The translations under genes and the position numbers were made by a program. The notes under the pieces were generated by a model. The model was given only the letters and a program-made list of their open reading frames with translations, did not search any database and was not told the DNA's origin. 64,000 nt of DNA from Knufia peltigerae (taxonomy: Eukaryota; Ascomycota; Eurotiomycetes; Chaetothyriales; Trichomeriaceae). The stretch is from contig JAPDRN010000101.1 of assembly GCA_030247855.1 (NCBI GenBank), positions 1 through 64,000 on the forward strand. Direction: 5' to 3'. Shown one piece after another: positions 11,480 through 23,941 of this stretch (the first letter of the stretch is position 1; each line of letters starts with the position of its first letter).

Positions 11480-11989
11480 GGCCAGTGCGCTGAAACTCCG
11501 CATTGACAGTTCATGAGAGGTCGAAATGACAGTTCGGCAACAAGGATGGGAGTCTGAAGAAGGTTCAGGTGTTCCTAGTCAAAGGATCCAGGATGATGGA
11601 CCGATATCATTTTCGCAATCACGACGCGTTATCCACGAGTTCTGGTAAGAAAGAAATGGTGTTCTCCCCCAGCCGCACACAAGGAGGAAGAAGCTCCAGT
11701 TCTTTTTCTTTTAGCGGCAGGGGCCTCTCCTAATGTGGTTAGCGCCGTGGTGATTCTGATGCTCAAATTCGATGCGCGATGAGTTACATGTGCAACCATC
11801 CTTGTAGTAACAACACCATCTGCCCAGGTTTCGACCAGGTTTCGCCTCGGTGTCATTGCATTTCGAGACGACAATATCTCGCTCCTGCCCGAACAACGGT
11901 CCTGATCACTATTTCGGTTCCTCGCCATCGGGAAAAGCCCAAACCGTAGTGCCACTCTTTTTCCTCGATCCTTGACCAGCGCTTCCATC

Positions 11990-12988
11990 ATGCAACCCGT
12001 GGTCAATGTCCTTTTGGACACTTTCCCAGGCCTCGCACTCCCACCTACGCTATGTATACCTCTACCAGCCTCGTCCTCTACTTCGGAATTGCTGTCAACA
12101 ATCATCAACTTGTTGCCATCAAGTCTACCTCCGGCCCGCCTGCTTCTCACGTCTACCGCGAGCCACCCGATCTATGCATCTGATACCACAACATTAGCAG
12201 ATATTGCTCTGCATCAAACATGTCGCAGCGACGGAGAATCTACGATGTTGCCCCTCAGACTATCCGCCCCATTAGTCGGGGGAAAGGGTGGCTTTGGTTC
12301 CCAACTTAGGGCCGCAGGTGGACGCATGTCCTCTCGCAAAAAACGTCAAAATGCAGAACTTGCCACTGGCAGCGCCCGAAATCTGGACGGGCGGAGGCTA
12401 CGGACAATAACAGAGGCCAAGAATCTGGCAACTTATCTTGCCACCAAACCGGACATGGACAAGAAAGAGAAGGAAGAGAGACGGAAGAAATGGGAACAGG
12501 TTATTGAATTGGCCGAGCAGCGAGAGGCAGATATGCGTGCCGGTAAGGGCGTAGATGGTCGGCGAAAAGGGTTGAGTGACGAGTGGGTGGAAGAAAAGGA
12601 GGAGATTGGTGAAAACGTGAGGAATGCCGTCAAGATGGCTATGATGGCGGCTCAGGAAAAGGACACCAACGCTACATCTGCAGGCGAGAGCAGTGGAAGT
12701 GGCGGGTCTGCGTCAGGGAGTGAGGCAGATAGCGACGCAGATGATGTAATGGAGCTTGATGAAGACGAGATGGCCAGACTCAGAATGGAAGCCGAAGGGG
12801 GCGATGCAGATGCACTGTGGGTGCTCCAGCATCAGCTGAAGATACCATCACACCTCCTGCCCAAGCCCAGACAACCTGTAAGACGATTCGCAGGATTCGA
12901 CGAAGAGGACGAGTTGACGAGCAGTGATGAGGACGAAGGTGCCGAAGAGGAGACGGGGGGAAAGGGTAAACAAAAGATCACCGTCTAG
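11990..12988 (+). CDS. Sde2 ubiquitin-fold splicing factor precursor
   Basis: 332 residues, intronless. Sde2 is made as a precursor with an N-terminal ubiquitin-like fold. Deubiquitinating enzymes cut after the Gly-Gly of a conserved GGKGG sequence, and the C-terminal part, which begins with Lys, joins the spliceosome and helps excise certain introns. It has also been tied to telomeric silencing and genome stability. Here the site is at G97-G98/K99-G100-G101, followed by the conserved GFGSQLRAAGG block. The middle is a charged helical region, and the end is acidic and Ser-rich (DEEDELTSSDEDEG). The ATG at 11990 is chosen because it gives a ubiquitin-fold start (MQPVVNVLL); upstream sequence in the same frame lacks an ATG. 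Confidence 0.93.
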   Translation: MQPVVNVLLDTFPGLALPPTLCIPLPASSSTSELLSTIINLLPSSLPPARLLLTSTASHPIYASDTTTLADIALHQTCRSDGESTMLPLRLSAPLVGGKGGFGSQLRAAGGRMSSRKKRQNAELATGSARNLDGRRLRTITEAKNLATYLATKPDMDKKEKEERRKKWEQVIELAEQREADMRAGKGVDGRRKGLSDEWVEEKEEIGENVRNAVKMAMMAAQEKDTNATSAGESSGSGGSASGSEADSDADDVMELDEDEMARLRMEAEGGDADALWVLQHQLKIPSHLLPKPRQPVRRFAGFDEEDELTSSDEDEGAEEETGGKGKQKITV

Positions 12989-13545
12989 GTATCGTAATGC
13001 ATAGTAACTTCGCAGACCGTTCGTTGATCCGCCCAGAACCCAGTCAGGGATAAAGTTGTTATTTTTCTTCCTTCGATGCTCGCATGTCGTTTCTTCGACG
13101 TCGATATACATAACACGATAACATGTGCGAGAACCTTTGACTTTGCCCAAGCGGAGCCTTGCACTCGTAATTGGGCATGTAGCAACCAAACGGAGAATGG
13201 CACTCCACATACAACCTCGCTTTGCCCCGCGGACTTTAGCGACAACACCCACCTCGCGACGAGTGGAAGGGGAAAGACGAGACGACAAAGCCACCTCTCG
13301 GAACCTAGGTATCATTGATGATAGACTAGCTTGACAGAAATGGGAATTTCATGAGTGGTCATGGATACTACATCAACACCAATGTCGAGCTGAAAAAGGT
13401 CATTCCTCCTCATTTCAGACATTCACCTCGACAATAATATTTATATTGTTTCAACCATTCCGAGAGGCCAAGTAGCAGCTCATTCTTCCCAACAACGCTC
13501 CCCAACAGTATCACAACACCGAGGGAACTTTGCCAGCTTGTCACC
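12989..13545. promoter_or_regulatory. intergenic between sde2 and the P450 gene, with TATA-like sequence
   Basis: No gene is visible. An AT-rich TATA-like stretch (AATATTTATATTG) lies at about 13436-13450, roughly 100 bases before the P450 start, and could be its core promoter. Confidence 0.35.
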
Positions 13546-15272
13546 ATGACAGTCTCGGTGATTCCCTCAGTCACACTAGCATGTCTTCTACTGCTGTCTA
13601 TCTACAAAGTCGTTCTTCATCCCTTGTTGTACCACCCTCTCCGCCACATCCCATCCGCCCACTGGTCGGTTCCATTCTTCGGAGATCTATGGATAACATA
13701 CCAACGATACCGCGAACGTAACAATGCGGTCACCTATGCCGCCCATCTCAAGCATGGCCCGGTTGTCCGGATGGGCATGAATGAGCTTAGTGTCAATTGC
13801 GTGGAGAATGGCATAAGAACCATTTATGCTGGAGGGTGGGAAAAGCACGCTTGGTATCCTCAGCGCTTTGGCAGCTACGGGTAAGTGACGCACGCCGAAC
13901 GGGTGTACCTAATGAAGCTGTGTGTTGTTGATTCATTTCCAGCGTCATGAATATGTTTTCTACCATCAAGCACGGTCCCCATAGCCAGAAGAAACGCACC
14001 ATGGCCAACATCTACAGCAAGACGTACATTGCTTCATCGCCACAAGTATCTGCGACCTCCCATACACTTTTCTCCACACGCTTCTTGCCGCTGTTTCAGC
14101 ATCTTTCCGATACTGCTGAGCCCACCGATGTCCATGACTTGAACAATGCTATGACCATGGATTTTATGTCAGCCTACCAGTTCGGCCTTAAAGCCAGTAC
14201 AAACCTGACTCAAGACGTGACCACGCGAAAGAGGATCATGCATGAGTATCACTGCCGGCGAGATTATGAGTTCTTTTCCGCCGAAATGCCTTGGATAAAG
14301 GGGATCACCAGCAATCTCGGATTCCCAGTGGTGCCGCGCTTCGTGGACGAGGCAAATCAATATCTAGAGGACTGGAATGCCGATATGTGCCGGGCCGCTG
14401 AAAAACAACTCTCTGAAGCGGCGGGTGCTACTTCTGCGTGGCCGGGCGACGAACCGATCGTGTATAAACAGTTTAAAAGTGGGCTTGCAGCCTTGCGTGA
14501 GAAGGATCCGATGGCAGGTAAGTCCACGTCGGATGTCTTGCTCCCCACAGTCCGACACGAAGGCCTCCAACGGGATGAAAACGACACTAGTACAGCCGAA
14601 ATCTATAGTGAAATGCTTGACCAGCTGGGTGCAGGGCATGAGACTTCGGCTGTCGCTCTGACCTACCTCTACTGGGAAATGTCGAAGAGTCCAGAGCTCC
14701 AAACACAACTCCGCCAGGAGTTGATGATGTTGACACCTCCCATCAAATGGCCGTTACCCGCAGGCTCGGACCTGAAGGACTTTCAGCTACCTGATCCCAA
14801 GCAGATCGACGCACTACCGTTGTTGCAGGCGATCGTTATGGAGGTATTGCGGCTGCACACACCGATCCCAGGCATCGAGCCAAGGATCTCTCCTCATGTT
14901 CCTGGAGGTAACACACTCGGATCATATTCGGGTATTCCGGGAGGCGTACGTGTGTCAGCTATGCCATATGGTCTGCATCGCAACGAAGCCGTTTTTCCAG
15001 AAGCAGAAACTTTCAAGCCTACACGTTGGCTTCCATCCCACACTAGCGACGAACACCTCAAAGAGATGCACCGCTGGTTTTGGGCTTTTGGCTCTGGCGG
15101 GCGGATGTGTATTGGGAGTCACTTGGCAACGCAGGAGATTAAATTGCTCGTTGCCGCTATTTATTCAAATTGGACGACTGAGATCGTGGATGATCAAGGG
15201 ATTGAAGAGATTGATGCCTACACAACAAGGCCGAAGAGCAACCGTCTCGTTTTGCGATTCCGGCACGCATAG
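13546..15272 (+). CDS. cytochrome P450 monooxygenase
   Basis: Heme-thiolate monooxygenase of 554 residues, two exons: 13546-13880 and 13943-15272. The intron (13881-13942) has a GTAAGT donor and splits a Gly codon. An N-terminal hydrophobic segment (residues about 5-30) followed by a Pro-rich hinge anchors it in the endoplasmic reticulum. The I-helix oxygen-binding motif reads AGHETS, the K-helix ExxR reads EVLR, and the heme loop reads FGSGGRMCIG with the cysteine ligand at residue 501. The substrate cannot be told from sequence. No partner biosynthetic genes are next to it (Sde2 on one side, an Hsp40 on the other), so it may act in detoxification or general metabolism. Confidence 0.95.
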
Positions 15273-16232
15273 GACATTTGTACGCTGAGTGAGGCTGGGG
15301 ATCGCTTATTCGGAGCTTTCCATTGGTAGATACGAGGCAGCCGATCGCTTCAGTTCCGCGCCTACAAAAGGAATAGAGGCTGAGTATTTCAAGAATGGGT
15401 CTGTGTCTGACGAGACAAATATCAGTACATCAGTACCGTGGAGGCCAACCGAATTTACAGCAAATTTCCCTCCGAAGCAGGCAAATAAGTGAACGTAAAT
15501 CTCTACCTAAATCTCTGATTCTAGTTATGTTCTGATCCTAACAGGCAATACAGCTCGATAGCGATACGGTAGATGTTCTTGCTGTCATTTTGTGCGGGCG
15601 AATTTTACTGATCTGCTTTGTCAGACAGACCAGATATAGAAGTGTCTTTGCGCAGGAGGGAGATACCGAGGAAGGCGGCCGCCGATAACAGCCCTTATCC
15701 GGAGTAGGTAGGTGCCTAAGTATAGAGTCGGTCTGAGACCTTGCGTAGGAGATGTCAATATGCCTTCAGTACATACAGTAAGGCGTATGTACATTGTATG
15801 TCCCTCAGCTCAAACTCTGGTTATCATTAATTTTATGTATGTAAAATAATGTATAGTTATTGTTGACGTATCAGACGCCGCCAGACGATCTTTCTTTGTA
15901 TGGGGAAATCGAGAGAAGCTGAAGGAACGCCTCAGAAGCTTGGCGGGTCCGGGTTTAAACTGCCTGCGAAGACGCCGCTGCGAATTTTTGGGAGGCGCTG
16001 ATGAATGCCTTGCAATTAATCGCCTGCGCACTGTCGACCTAAATACCTTCAACCTTCCTCTCACTCCCTATTTTACTTGACGTCTTACTGTCGCTCAGAC
16101 TGAACTGCTGTTTGCTTATCATACAGCACTAGCAACTTCGACTCTTTTGCTATCGCCGCGGCGACTTATCTCCTCTCCACCAACTGACCCTTGTCCCTCC
16201 TTCACCACATCTTCTAGTACTTGTCCTGCACT
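15273..16232. other. intergenic, no supported gene
   Basis: Holds the P450 3' region and the Hsp40 promoter and leader. I see short frames only and no RNA gene. I looked for clear alternating GAA/TTC heat-shock elements and found no convincing array. Confidence 0.55.
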
Positions 16233-17584
16233 ATGGTTAAGGATACGAAATTCTACGAGATCCTGGGGGTAATGCTGAAATCAAACCATCTGTCGTCCTT
16301 CCCGATTCATCGATTCTAACACACTTTTCAGGTCGACCCCTCAGCCTCGGAGGCTCAACTAAAGTCAGCTTACAAGAAGGGCGCTCTAAAGCATCACCCT
16401 GGTAAGTTGCTTTTCAGTGACACATCATGTCTACAATAGGCGACTAATGATTGCCAGACAAGAACGCCCATAACCCTGATGCTGCGGAAAAATTCAAAGA
16501 TCTCTCGAAAGCCTACGAAGTCCTGTCCGATCCACAGAAAAGACAACTCTACGACCAATATGGAGAAGAGGGTCTCGAACAAGGCGGCATGGGAGGAGGC
16601 ATGGCTGCTGAAGATCTCTTCGCCCAGTTTTTCGGCGGTGGTTCAGCCTTCGGCGGCATGTTCGGCGGTGGCATGCGTGACACCGGCCCAAAGAAAGCCA
16701 GAACTATTCACCACGTTCACAAGGTTTCCTTGGAAGATATTTACCGCGGCAAAGTCTCAAAATTGGCGCTTCAAAAGTCTGTCATCTGCCCAGCATGTGA
16801 GGGCCGAGGCGGCAAGGAGGGTGCAGTGCGTACCTGCACTGGCTGCAACGGCGCTGGTATGAAGACCATGATGCGCCAGATGGGGCCTATGATACAGCGC
16901 TTCCAGACCGTCTGTCCAGACTGTCAGGGTGAAGGAGAGACGATTCGCGATCGTGATCGATGCAAGCGCTGCATGGGTAAAAAGACTGTCGTAGAGCGAA
17001 AGGTCCTACACGTCCATGTCGATCGTGGTGTCAAGAGCGGGCACAAGATCGAATTCCGTGGTGAGGGTGACCAGATGCCCGGCGTGCTCGCTGGTGACGT
17101 CGTATTCGAGATTGAGCAGAAGCCTCACGCCCGGTTCCAGCGCAAGGACGACGACCTGTTCTACCACGCCGAAATTGACCTGTTGACTGCTCTGGCTGGC
17201 GGACAGATCTATATCGAACATCTTGACGACCGGTGGTTAACTGTCAACATCTTCCCAGGCGATCCTATCACTCCTGGAGCTATCAAAGTCATTAAGGGAC
17301 AGGGCATGCCGTCCTTCCGTCATCACGACTTCGGCAACCTATACATCCAATTCGACGTCAAATTCCCTGACAAGTCAGAGATCCAGAACGTCGAGATGCT
17401 GGAACAAATCTTGCCTCCTCGCATGCAACAGAAACTCCCGCCTGCTGACGGGATGGTGGAAGATTTCGATCTCGAAGAAGTTGATCCTCGACAGCAAGCC
17501 AGAGCACAAGGAGCTGCGATGGATGAGGATGACGAAGATGGTATCCCTGCTGGGGCAGAGAGGATGCAATGTGCCTCACAGTAA
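16233..17584 (+). CDS. Ydj1/Mas5-type class I Hsp40 (DnaJ) co-chaperone
   Basis: 410 residues from three exons: 16233-16268, 16332-16401 and 16458-17584 (introns of 63 and 56 bases). It stimulates the ATPase of cytosolic Hsp70 and hands it unfolded clients, including precursors for import into mitochondria and the ER. The J domain is at residues 1-68 with the HPD motif at 34-36, followed by a Gly/Phe-rich linker. Four CxxCxGxG-type zinc repeats follow (CPACEGRG, CTGCNGAG, CPDCQGEG, CKRCMGKK), then the C-terminal client-binding domain. The protein ends in CASQ, a CaaX farnesylation signal identical to that of yeast Ydj1, so it is likely partly bound to membranes. The conserved start MVKDTKFYEILG fixes the first exon, which is only 12 codons long. 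Confidence 0.97.
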
Positions 17585-20382
17585 TCGGCAGGCTGGCCAC
17601 AAGATGACGAAGGACACGACACCGACACAATGAACAATGGAAGATGACGACAAAGAAATTCCACACTGCCCGCTGCAAATGAACAATGTTCGTTAGCGAG
17701 CGTGGTACATTCGATGCATACAGCCAGTCGACTATCTGCATGTATCGGCGTTGAATTGGAAAGACCATATGGGATCAAACATGGCGTTTGGCGCGTTCAA
17801 CTGGGGGGCAATATTGCACAAGAACAAGCTGTATTGGTTTCGAGACGAGGCACATCTAGTGGGGTTCGGCTTTTCACGGTTGCCGTAAACATTAGATAGC
17901 CTTGCTTTGCATGCATGATAGAATTGGTGGGGAGAGACCATGATGGCTCATTTCCATCAGTCATGATGGCGTGAGCAATGTATGATTTGAGAGCGAGTTC
18001 TTCTGCGACAGAAGGTGATACATTCAATGTTACCGAGATTGCTATTCCTGAAAATAACGTCAAGACTTTAGTTGTATGTGTAGATGCATCCTTGTAGCTG
18101 CAAGAAGGGTTGTAGAGCATCATCATCATCAAGAGGGTATTACTGGTGTGATGGAACACATTGTCAAGTAGTAATACTTTTCTACTAGATAGGTCATGAT
18201 CCTTCTGTCTTCCAATGGATAGTTCCATACCCTTTGAGATGCTCAAAGCATCATCACCGTCTCGACATTATCAGGGACCCAACTGTATAAGTAGCCCACC
18301 TTCTCTCCTCGCTGTACTGACAAGCACAATATGAGGGTGCATAATCGAGACAGTTGCTAAGTGGGCGATCATCGGGAAGCAGAAGAAGTATGGTGAGGCC
18401 AAGGAAAAGCGGTCAATCAGAGGAGAACAGATACTCTCTACTGTACGGTCATGCCTGATTTGAAATTGCGAGTCCCTTGATCGTCTCTGCCTTCTTGCTG
18501 AAGGGTTCACTCGAGAGGGGAAAGTTGACCGATATATACCTTTCGCATCCAAACGGCACTGAAATCTACCCAAGATTCGAAACTAGATCTCGACACAATC
18601 AAGAAATATGTACTCCGGTAGGGATAAACCGTTTGAGGGTTCCCTGCGTGTCTCGATGCATTGAATCATTTGTGGCTGAAATCGCGTCAGCACTTTAACC
18701 CAAAGGTCCAGCCACCAATGAAGCCACCCATGAAGACAATTGGACTAGCGAGAACCTTGCAATGGACCGGTGTCTCCCCCTTCTCGCATCATGACAGGTT
18801 CAACATGACGAAGCCCCTGGAGCGGACGTGCCAGGGCGGAAATGGAGTCCAACCTCGCCCGATCGACGAAGGAGGTTCGAGATGCTCGAGCACGCCATTT
18901 TCAACCCCCCCCCCCCCCTTGTTGCAGTGGAAGGAGTCCCTTCTTCACGGCGGAATAGAAGTGACGCGAACAGAACCAGGGAGTTGCGAGAATAATTTGG
19001 CCGATGTTGCAGAGTGATCTACTCGTAGAGCTCCATTGACCAAGAGCCTCAACAAGGGCCAGAAATCTCCCTTAGACCAGTCAGGGTTTCACTGAAAATG
19101 TTTGCACCGAACTCAACCCATTGTTGATCGACGAGAATGACACCGGTTCGAGCAGGGGAGACACTTTTTGGTTCAGCATGTGGGAAAAACTCAGGTACCC
19201 GGAAAGCGTCAAGCGTGGCGTGCACAGACAATGACGGAGATAGAGAACCGGGAAGAATTGATCATGGAGCAGAGAAGTCCAAATGGCTGAGTCAAGAATC
19301 GAAGACGAGTACGGAGTATCGCTCATGAGCAGAGGAGGGTGATGGCGTGTATGTCGCCATGATTATTCGTGATTTGTATTTGAGTCGACGGTGGCACTTG
19401 AGTGCCCAAAGTTGACTGGGACCTATGAGATGATCTGTATCTGCTACGGAGTACCCGAGTACGTGTCGAGAGGGAAGAGTAAAGAGATAAAGATGGGGCA
19501 TTCTTGACCGTCCGCTTCGTCCATCACATCACGCCTTCGATTGCGACATCGTCCTATTTCATCATTGCCCACGAAATGTCTTGAAAATTCTCTGCTCGCA
19601 CGCCATCCTTCCAACACGTTCTTTTCTAGTTCCAGATTGCCCTTCTCTTAGATCTTGACATTCCGTCTGTTTGTCCTATTGAGTTCAGACTTTTTGATTC
19701 CTAGCTGCAGTCGGCAAAAATGCACTTGGTCTCTCGTTGAGCGCGTCCTGCCTGTGTGGAGGGGCGCGATATTATATATCGACTTATACTCCGTATCTCT
19801 GGGATCCGAAGTGCTCCCCCCCCCTTCTACAGTCTGCTTGTGCTACACACCTCAGAAGTCGGCGAGTCTATCATTGACTGCTACACGTGTCTCTGTCACG
19901 GGCGCTGTTCTGTGCGACGTTTACAAGCACACGGAGGATACCTTGATTGGTATACGATCTTCCCAGCCGACCAACTTCACCGACCCCATCTTTATCGCAA
20001 CACAACCCTTGCAGCGTAGGACTCGAGGCTTTGTTCGCGCTACATGAGTAGCTAAACAAAATCCTACAAGCCACGACTCAGACATAATCCTTGCCCAACC
20101 CTGCCACCAGCACGCCCAATCGTCAAGACACGCCTTGGCAACAATAGGCCTGGACAAGGGTACCTGAACACACCCACACCCCATCCGCCCACGTTCTCAT
20201 CTTGAACATTCCTCCTCGGCGCCCCTCCTCCGCCGACTCGAAAGCCTCTCTGTACGAGTACTAAAAGGCCGTCTGCCGTCTTATCGGTTTCCTTTTAGGA
20301 CTGATCTCATTCTAACACTTTCAAGCCCGTTGCAAGCCCTGTCGAGTCGTTCGTCTCGGGAAAGTGGCAGACAGACGTCGTA
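17585..20382. other. 2.8-kb intergenic stretch, no supported gene
   Basis: No frame here has a recognisable domain. There is a run of 13 C at 18905-18917, a shorter C run at about 19818, and TACTCCGTA-type motifs at 19310-19318, 19445-19454 and 19787-19795. The right end is presumably the promoter and leader of the sulfate permease. Confidence 0.55.
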
Positions 20383-22974
20383 ATGGCTTCCACCTCGTCC
20401 AAAGTTGGCCATGGGCTGGCAAAAGTCCTCCGCATCAACCTCGATGAGCGTCAAGCCAGTAAAGACTCGGTCACCCGCGGTGAATCTACATACTCGATAA
20501 GCACCGCCGACACATATGTGGAAGAAGAACCGACGTCCCTGGATTGGGTCATGGATCTACTTCCCAGCGGGCGAGACATGGGCACTTATGCTCGAAATCT
20601 TTTCCCCTTCACAAGGTGGATCGGCAGATACAATGTCCAGTGGCTGATTGGAGATCTCGTCGCCGGTATCACTGTCGGCGCCGTCGTGGTGCCTCAGGGT
20701 ATGGCCTATGCGAAACTCGCCGAACTTCCTGTTCAGTATGGTCTCTACTCGTCTTTTATGGGTGTTTTGATATACTGGTTCTTCGCCACCTCCAAGGATA
20801 TCACGATTGGTCCGGTCGCCGTCATGTCGACCATTGTTGGCAACATTGTCAACAAGGTTGCCGAAGAACATCCAGATGTCCCTGGTCATGTTGTCGCGTC
20901 CGCCCTTGCCATCATCTGTGGTGCCATTGTCTGTTTCATCGGCCTTATTCGATGTGGTTGGATAGTCGACTTTATTCCTTTGACTGCTATTTCCGCCTTC
21001 ATGACCGGCTCCGCGTTGAATATCGCGGTCGGCCAGGTGCCTACGATGATGGGAATCAAGGTCAAGGGCTTCAACACGAGAGCGTCCACCTACCTGGTCA
21101 TCATCAACACCTTGAAATACCTCGGACACACCAAGATTGACGCCGCCATGGGTCTCACTGCGCTTTTCCTACTCTATCTCATCCGCTTCACGTGCAACCA
21201 ACTGGCGAAGCGCAACCCCGATCGAGCCAAGATGTTTTTCTTCATTTCGACCCTTCGCACGGCTTTTGTCATCCTCCTGTACACGCTCATTAGCTGGCTG
21301 GTCAATCGCCATCACCGCGATGATCACGTCTTTCAGATTCTCGGAAAGGTGCCTCGTGGTTTCAAGGACGCCAGAGTTCCCGAAATCAACACGGAAATCA
21401 TCAGCTATTTCGCGAGCGAACTCCCCGCGTCGGTTATTGTCCTTTTGATCGAGCACATCGCCATCTCCAAGTCGTTCGGCCGAGTCAACAATTATACCAT
21501 TAACCCGTCACAGGAGCTGGTTGCCATTGGTGTCACCAACCTGCTGGGCCCCTTCTTGGGTGCATATCCTGCGACCGGTTCTTTCTCACGAACGGCCATC
21601 AAATCGAAAGCGGGCGTCCGAACGCCCTTCGCCGGTGTGATCACTGCCGTCGTTGTTCTTCTGGCCATCTACGCCTTGCCGGCAGTCTTCTACTACATTC
21701 CCAACGCCTCGCTCTCGGGAGTCATCATCCACGCCGTGGGTGACTTGATCACTCCCCCCAACACCGTCTACCAATTTTGGCGCGTCTCGCCCATCGAGGT
21801 CATCATTTTCTTCGCCGGTGTCCTCGTCACCGTCTTTTCTTCGATCGAAAACGGCATTTACACCACCATCTCCGTCAGCGCCGCTGTGCTCTTGTTCCGC
21901 GTCGTCAAGGCCAACGGCCACTTTGTCGGCAAGGTCAAGGTCCACTCCGTGATAGGCGACCATCTGGTCGAGGACAAGTTCCACGACAACAAGCGCGTCT
22001 CCGATGACGACCGGGCGGTGCGGGACATCTTCCTCCCGCTCGACCACAACGACGGCTCGAACCCTTCTGTGCACGTCGAGGCCCCTTACCCGGGCGTCTT
22101 CGTGTACCGCTTCTCGGAAGGCTTCAACTACCCCAACGCCAACCACTACACCGACTACCTGGTCAAGTACATCTTTGAGCACACGCGCCGCACGAACCCG
22201 CACTCCTGGCCGCGCCCCGGCGACCGACCCTGGAACAACCCGGGCCCGCGGCGCGGCAAGTCCGAAGATGACCGCTCGCACCTCCCCACGCTCAGGGCCA
22301 TTGTCCTGGACATGTCGTCGGTCAACAACGTCGACGTGACCAGCGTACAGAACCTGATTGACGTTCGCAACCAACTCGACCGCTACACCACGCCCGAGAC
22401 GGTGCAGTGGCACTTTGCCTGCATCACCAACCGCTGGACGAAACGGGCCCTGGCGTCCGCCGGGTTCGGGTACCCCTCGGCGCCCACGGGTGAGGAGTAC
22501 CACCGCTGGAAACCCATCTTCAGCGTCGCCGAGATCGGCGGGTCAGCCAGCGCCGCCGCGGCCGCCGAGGCGGAGAGCAACCGGCGCCTGTCGCGCATGC
22601 ACTCGTCCGACGAGGAACACGGACATTTTGGCAAGGTTCATTCCCGGACGAGCAGCGGTCACGGTGTCAAGTCCGCCGACGCCATCGAAAAGGCCCGGTA
22701 CAAGGATGATGACTTTGACAACACCAACAAAAGTTCTGGGTCCGGGTCGAACGGATCGTCACCGCCTGATCTGTCGAGAGAGATCACCAACAGCAAGGCG
22801 TACTCGAGGGCGACTTCCAAACGCGTCGCCGTCGTGCACGGCCTGAACAGACCCTTTTTCCACATCGACCTGACCAGTGCTCTACAGAGTGCCATTGCCA
22901 CGGTCGAACATCAGAACAATCTACGTCAGGCGGAAAACGATGGTGAAGGTGTATCGAATGATGATAAAGAATGA
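20383..22974 (+). CDS. SulP family sulfate permease with STAS domain
   Basis: Plasma-membrane sulfate transporter of 863 residues, intronless, similar to yeast Sul1/Sul2 and Neurospora cys-13/cys-14. It supplies sulfate for assimilation to cysteine and methionine. A cytosolic N-terminus is followed by a membrane domain from about residue 85 with the SulP signature around VVVPQGMAYAKLAELPVQYG and about 12-14 hydrophobic segments. A STAS domain lies at about 555-700, with LRAIVLDMSSVNNVDVTSVQ as its core strand-helix. The tail is Ser/Ala-rich and likely a regulatory region. Genes of this class are usually induced by sulfur limitation; I did not identify a regulator site. Long antisense frames over this gene reflect its GC-rich third codon positions. 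Confidence 0.95.
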   Translation: MASTSSKVGHGLAKVLRINLDERQASKDSVTRGESTYSISTADTYVEEEPTSLDWVMDLLPSGRDMGTYARNLFPFTRWIGRYNVQWLIGDLVAGITVGAVVVPQGMAYAKLAELPVQYGLYSSFMGVLIYWFFATSKDITIGPVAVMSTIVGNIVNKVAEEHPDVPGHVVASALAIICGAIVCFIGLIRCGWIVDFIPLTAISAFMTGSALNIAVGQVPTMMGIKVKGFNTRASTYLVIINTLKYLGHTKIDAAMGLTALFLLYLIRFTCNQLAKRNPDRAKMFFFISTLRTAFVILLYTLISWLVNRHHRDDHVFQILGKVPRGFKDARVPEINTEIISYFASELPASVIVLLIEHIAISKSFGRVNNYTINPSQELVAIGVTNLLGPFLGAYPATGSFSRTAIKSKAGVRTPFAGVITAVVVLLAIYALPAVFYYIPNASLSGVIIHAVGDLITPPNTVYQFWRVSPIEVIIFFAGVLVTVFSSIENGIYTTISVSAAVLLFRVVKANGHFVGKVKVHSVIGDHLVEDKFHDNKRVSDDDRAVRDIFLPLDHNDGSNPSVHVEAPYPGVFVYRFSEGFNYPNANHYTDYLVKYIFEHTRRTNPHSWPRPGDRPWNNPGPRRGKSEDDRSHLPTLRAIVLDMSSVNNVDVTSVQNLIDVRNQLDRYTTPETVQWHFACITNRWTKRALASAGFGYPSAPTGEEYHRWKPIFSVAEIGGSASAAAAAEAESNRRLSRMHSSDEEHGHFGKVHSRTSSGHGVKSADAIEKARYKDDDFDNTNKSSGSGSNGSSPPDLSREITNSKAYSRATSKRVAVVHGLNRPFFHIDLTSALQSAIATVEHQNNLRQAENDGEGVSNDDKE

Positions 22975-23901
22975 TTGTGAAGAAATCAAGAAGTAAAAAA
23001 GAAGGTTGGGGATTTACAGATTTTTACGATGCAATGACTTTTGCAGAAGTCGAGTTGTGGCGAGTATATACCCAAGGTATAAACTTGACACATATTTATT
23101 TATGGGATACCCCCGTCTCCCTCGTGTCCACGGAGACATGCGAATATAATAAAATTGATTGAATTGACCTGACCTGAGCAAGTACTCCCGGCCAGTACGA
23201 GTGTAACAACTTTTTTTTTCGTGGCCATACTCGTAAGCATTCGTGGTGACTGCCTGTGACCTGGATTTTGTACCTCGGGGGTTCGTTGGGGTTGGTGTAC
23301 CTTTGATCCAGTATGATCGAAGCCCCGATTCCCCATTCTTCACCGTGATTCCTTCCAGTACTCGGTGGGAGGAGGACTGCGTGTCATTAGGAACTCGGCC
23401 ACGTTGACCATTTCCCTGTGATGTGATGTGATACACGGCAATGACGGTGTTCCGCCCCCCCTCCTTTTCCTTTAGCCTCGTCGGAGGTGTTGAGATGTTT
23501 GGTCTTTTCGAGACATGTATAAATAGCACGGATGGCTTAATCCAGGCACATGACTGAAGTCTGCAGTCAGGGTTTATCGAAATATTCCCCCCCTCCCCCG
23601 CCTAGATGGTGTGCGTCCGAAGATTGATAACCCTTGACAATTGGGCGGATCAGGGGCGGTCGTTGTTGGTCGTATGTAGACCCACGGTCGTCGGTGGGTC
23701 ACTGAAGAATTTGATCAAACCATGTCGGAGGATATTGTCGATCGATTCGTGGATGGGACCGGAGTGGTTCGATGTTTTTTGTTCCAATCTTTGTCATTCA
23801 TCAATCGAACATTGTGTCGGTTTTGGTGACACCACAGGGCTCAACAGGACCACAAGGTATATATGTCATGACGGGTCACTTTTCTTTCTCATCTCTCCAA
23901 A

Positions 23902-23941
23902 AGAGAGAGAGAGAGAGATGATGATGATGATGATGATGATG
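23902..23941. repeat. GA and ATG microsatellite
   Basis: A GA dinucleotide run passes directly into about eight ATG units. Intergenic, with no coding role. Confidence 0.9.

Noticed and set aside
13546..17584. P450 and neighbours as a secondary-metabolite cluster
   Set aside because: The flanking genes are housekeeping (Sde2 and an Hsp40); no backbone enzyme is present.
21586..22503. 305-codon minus-strand frame over the sulfate permease gene
   Set aside because: It lies wholly opposite a well-supported gene with GC-rich third positions. The product is Val/Asp/Arg-rich with no domain, the usual shadow pattern.
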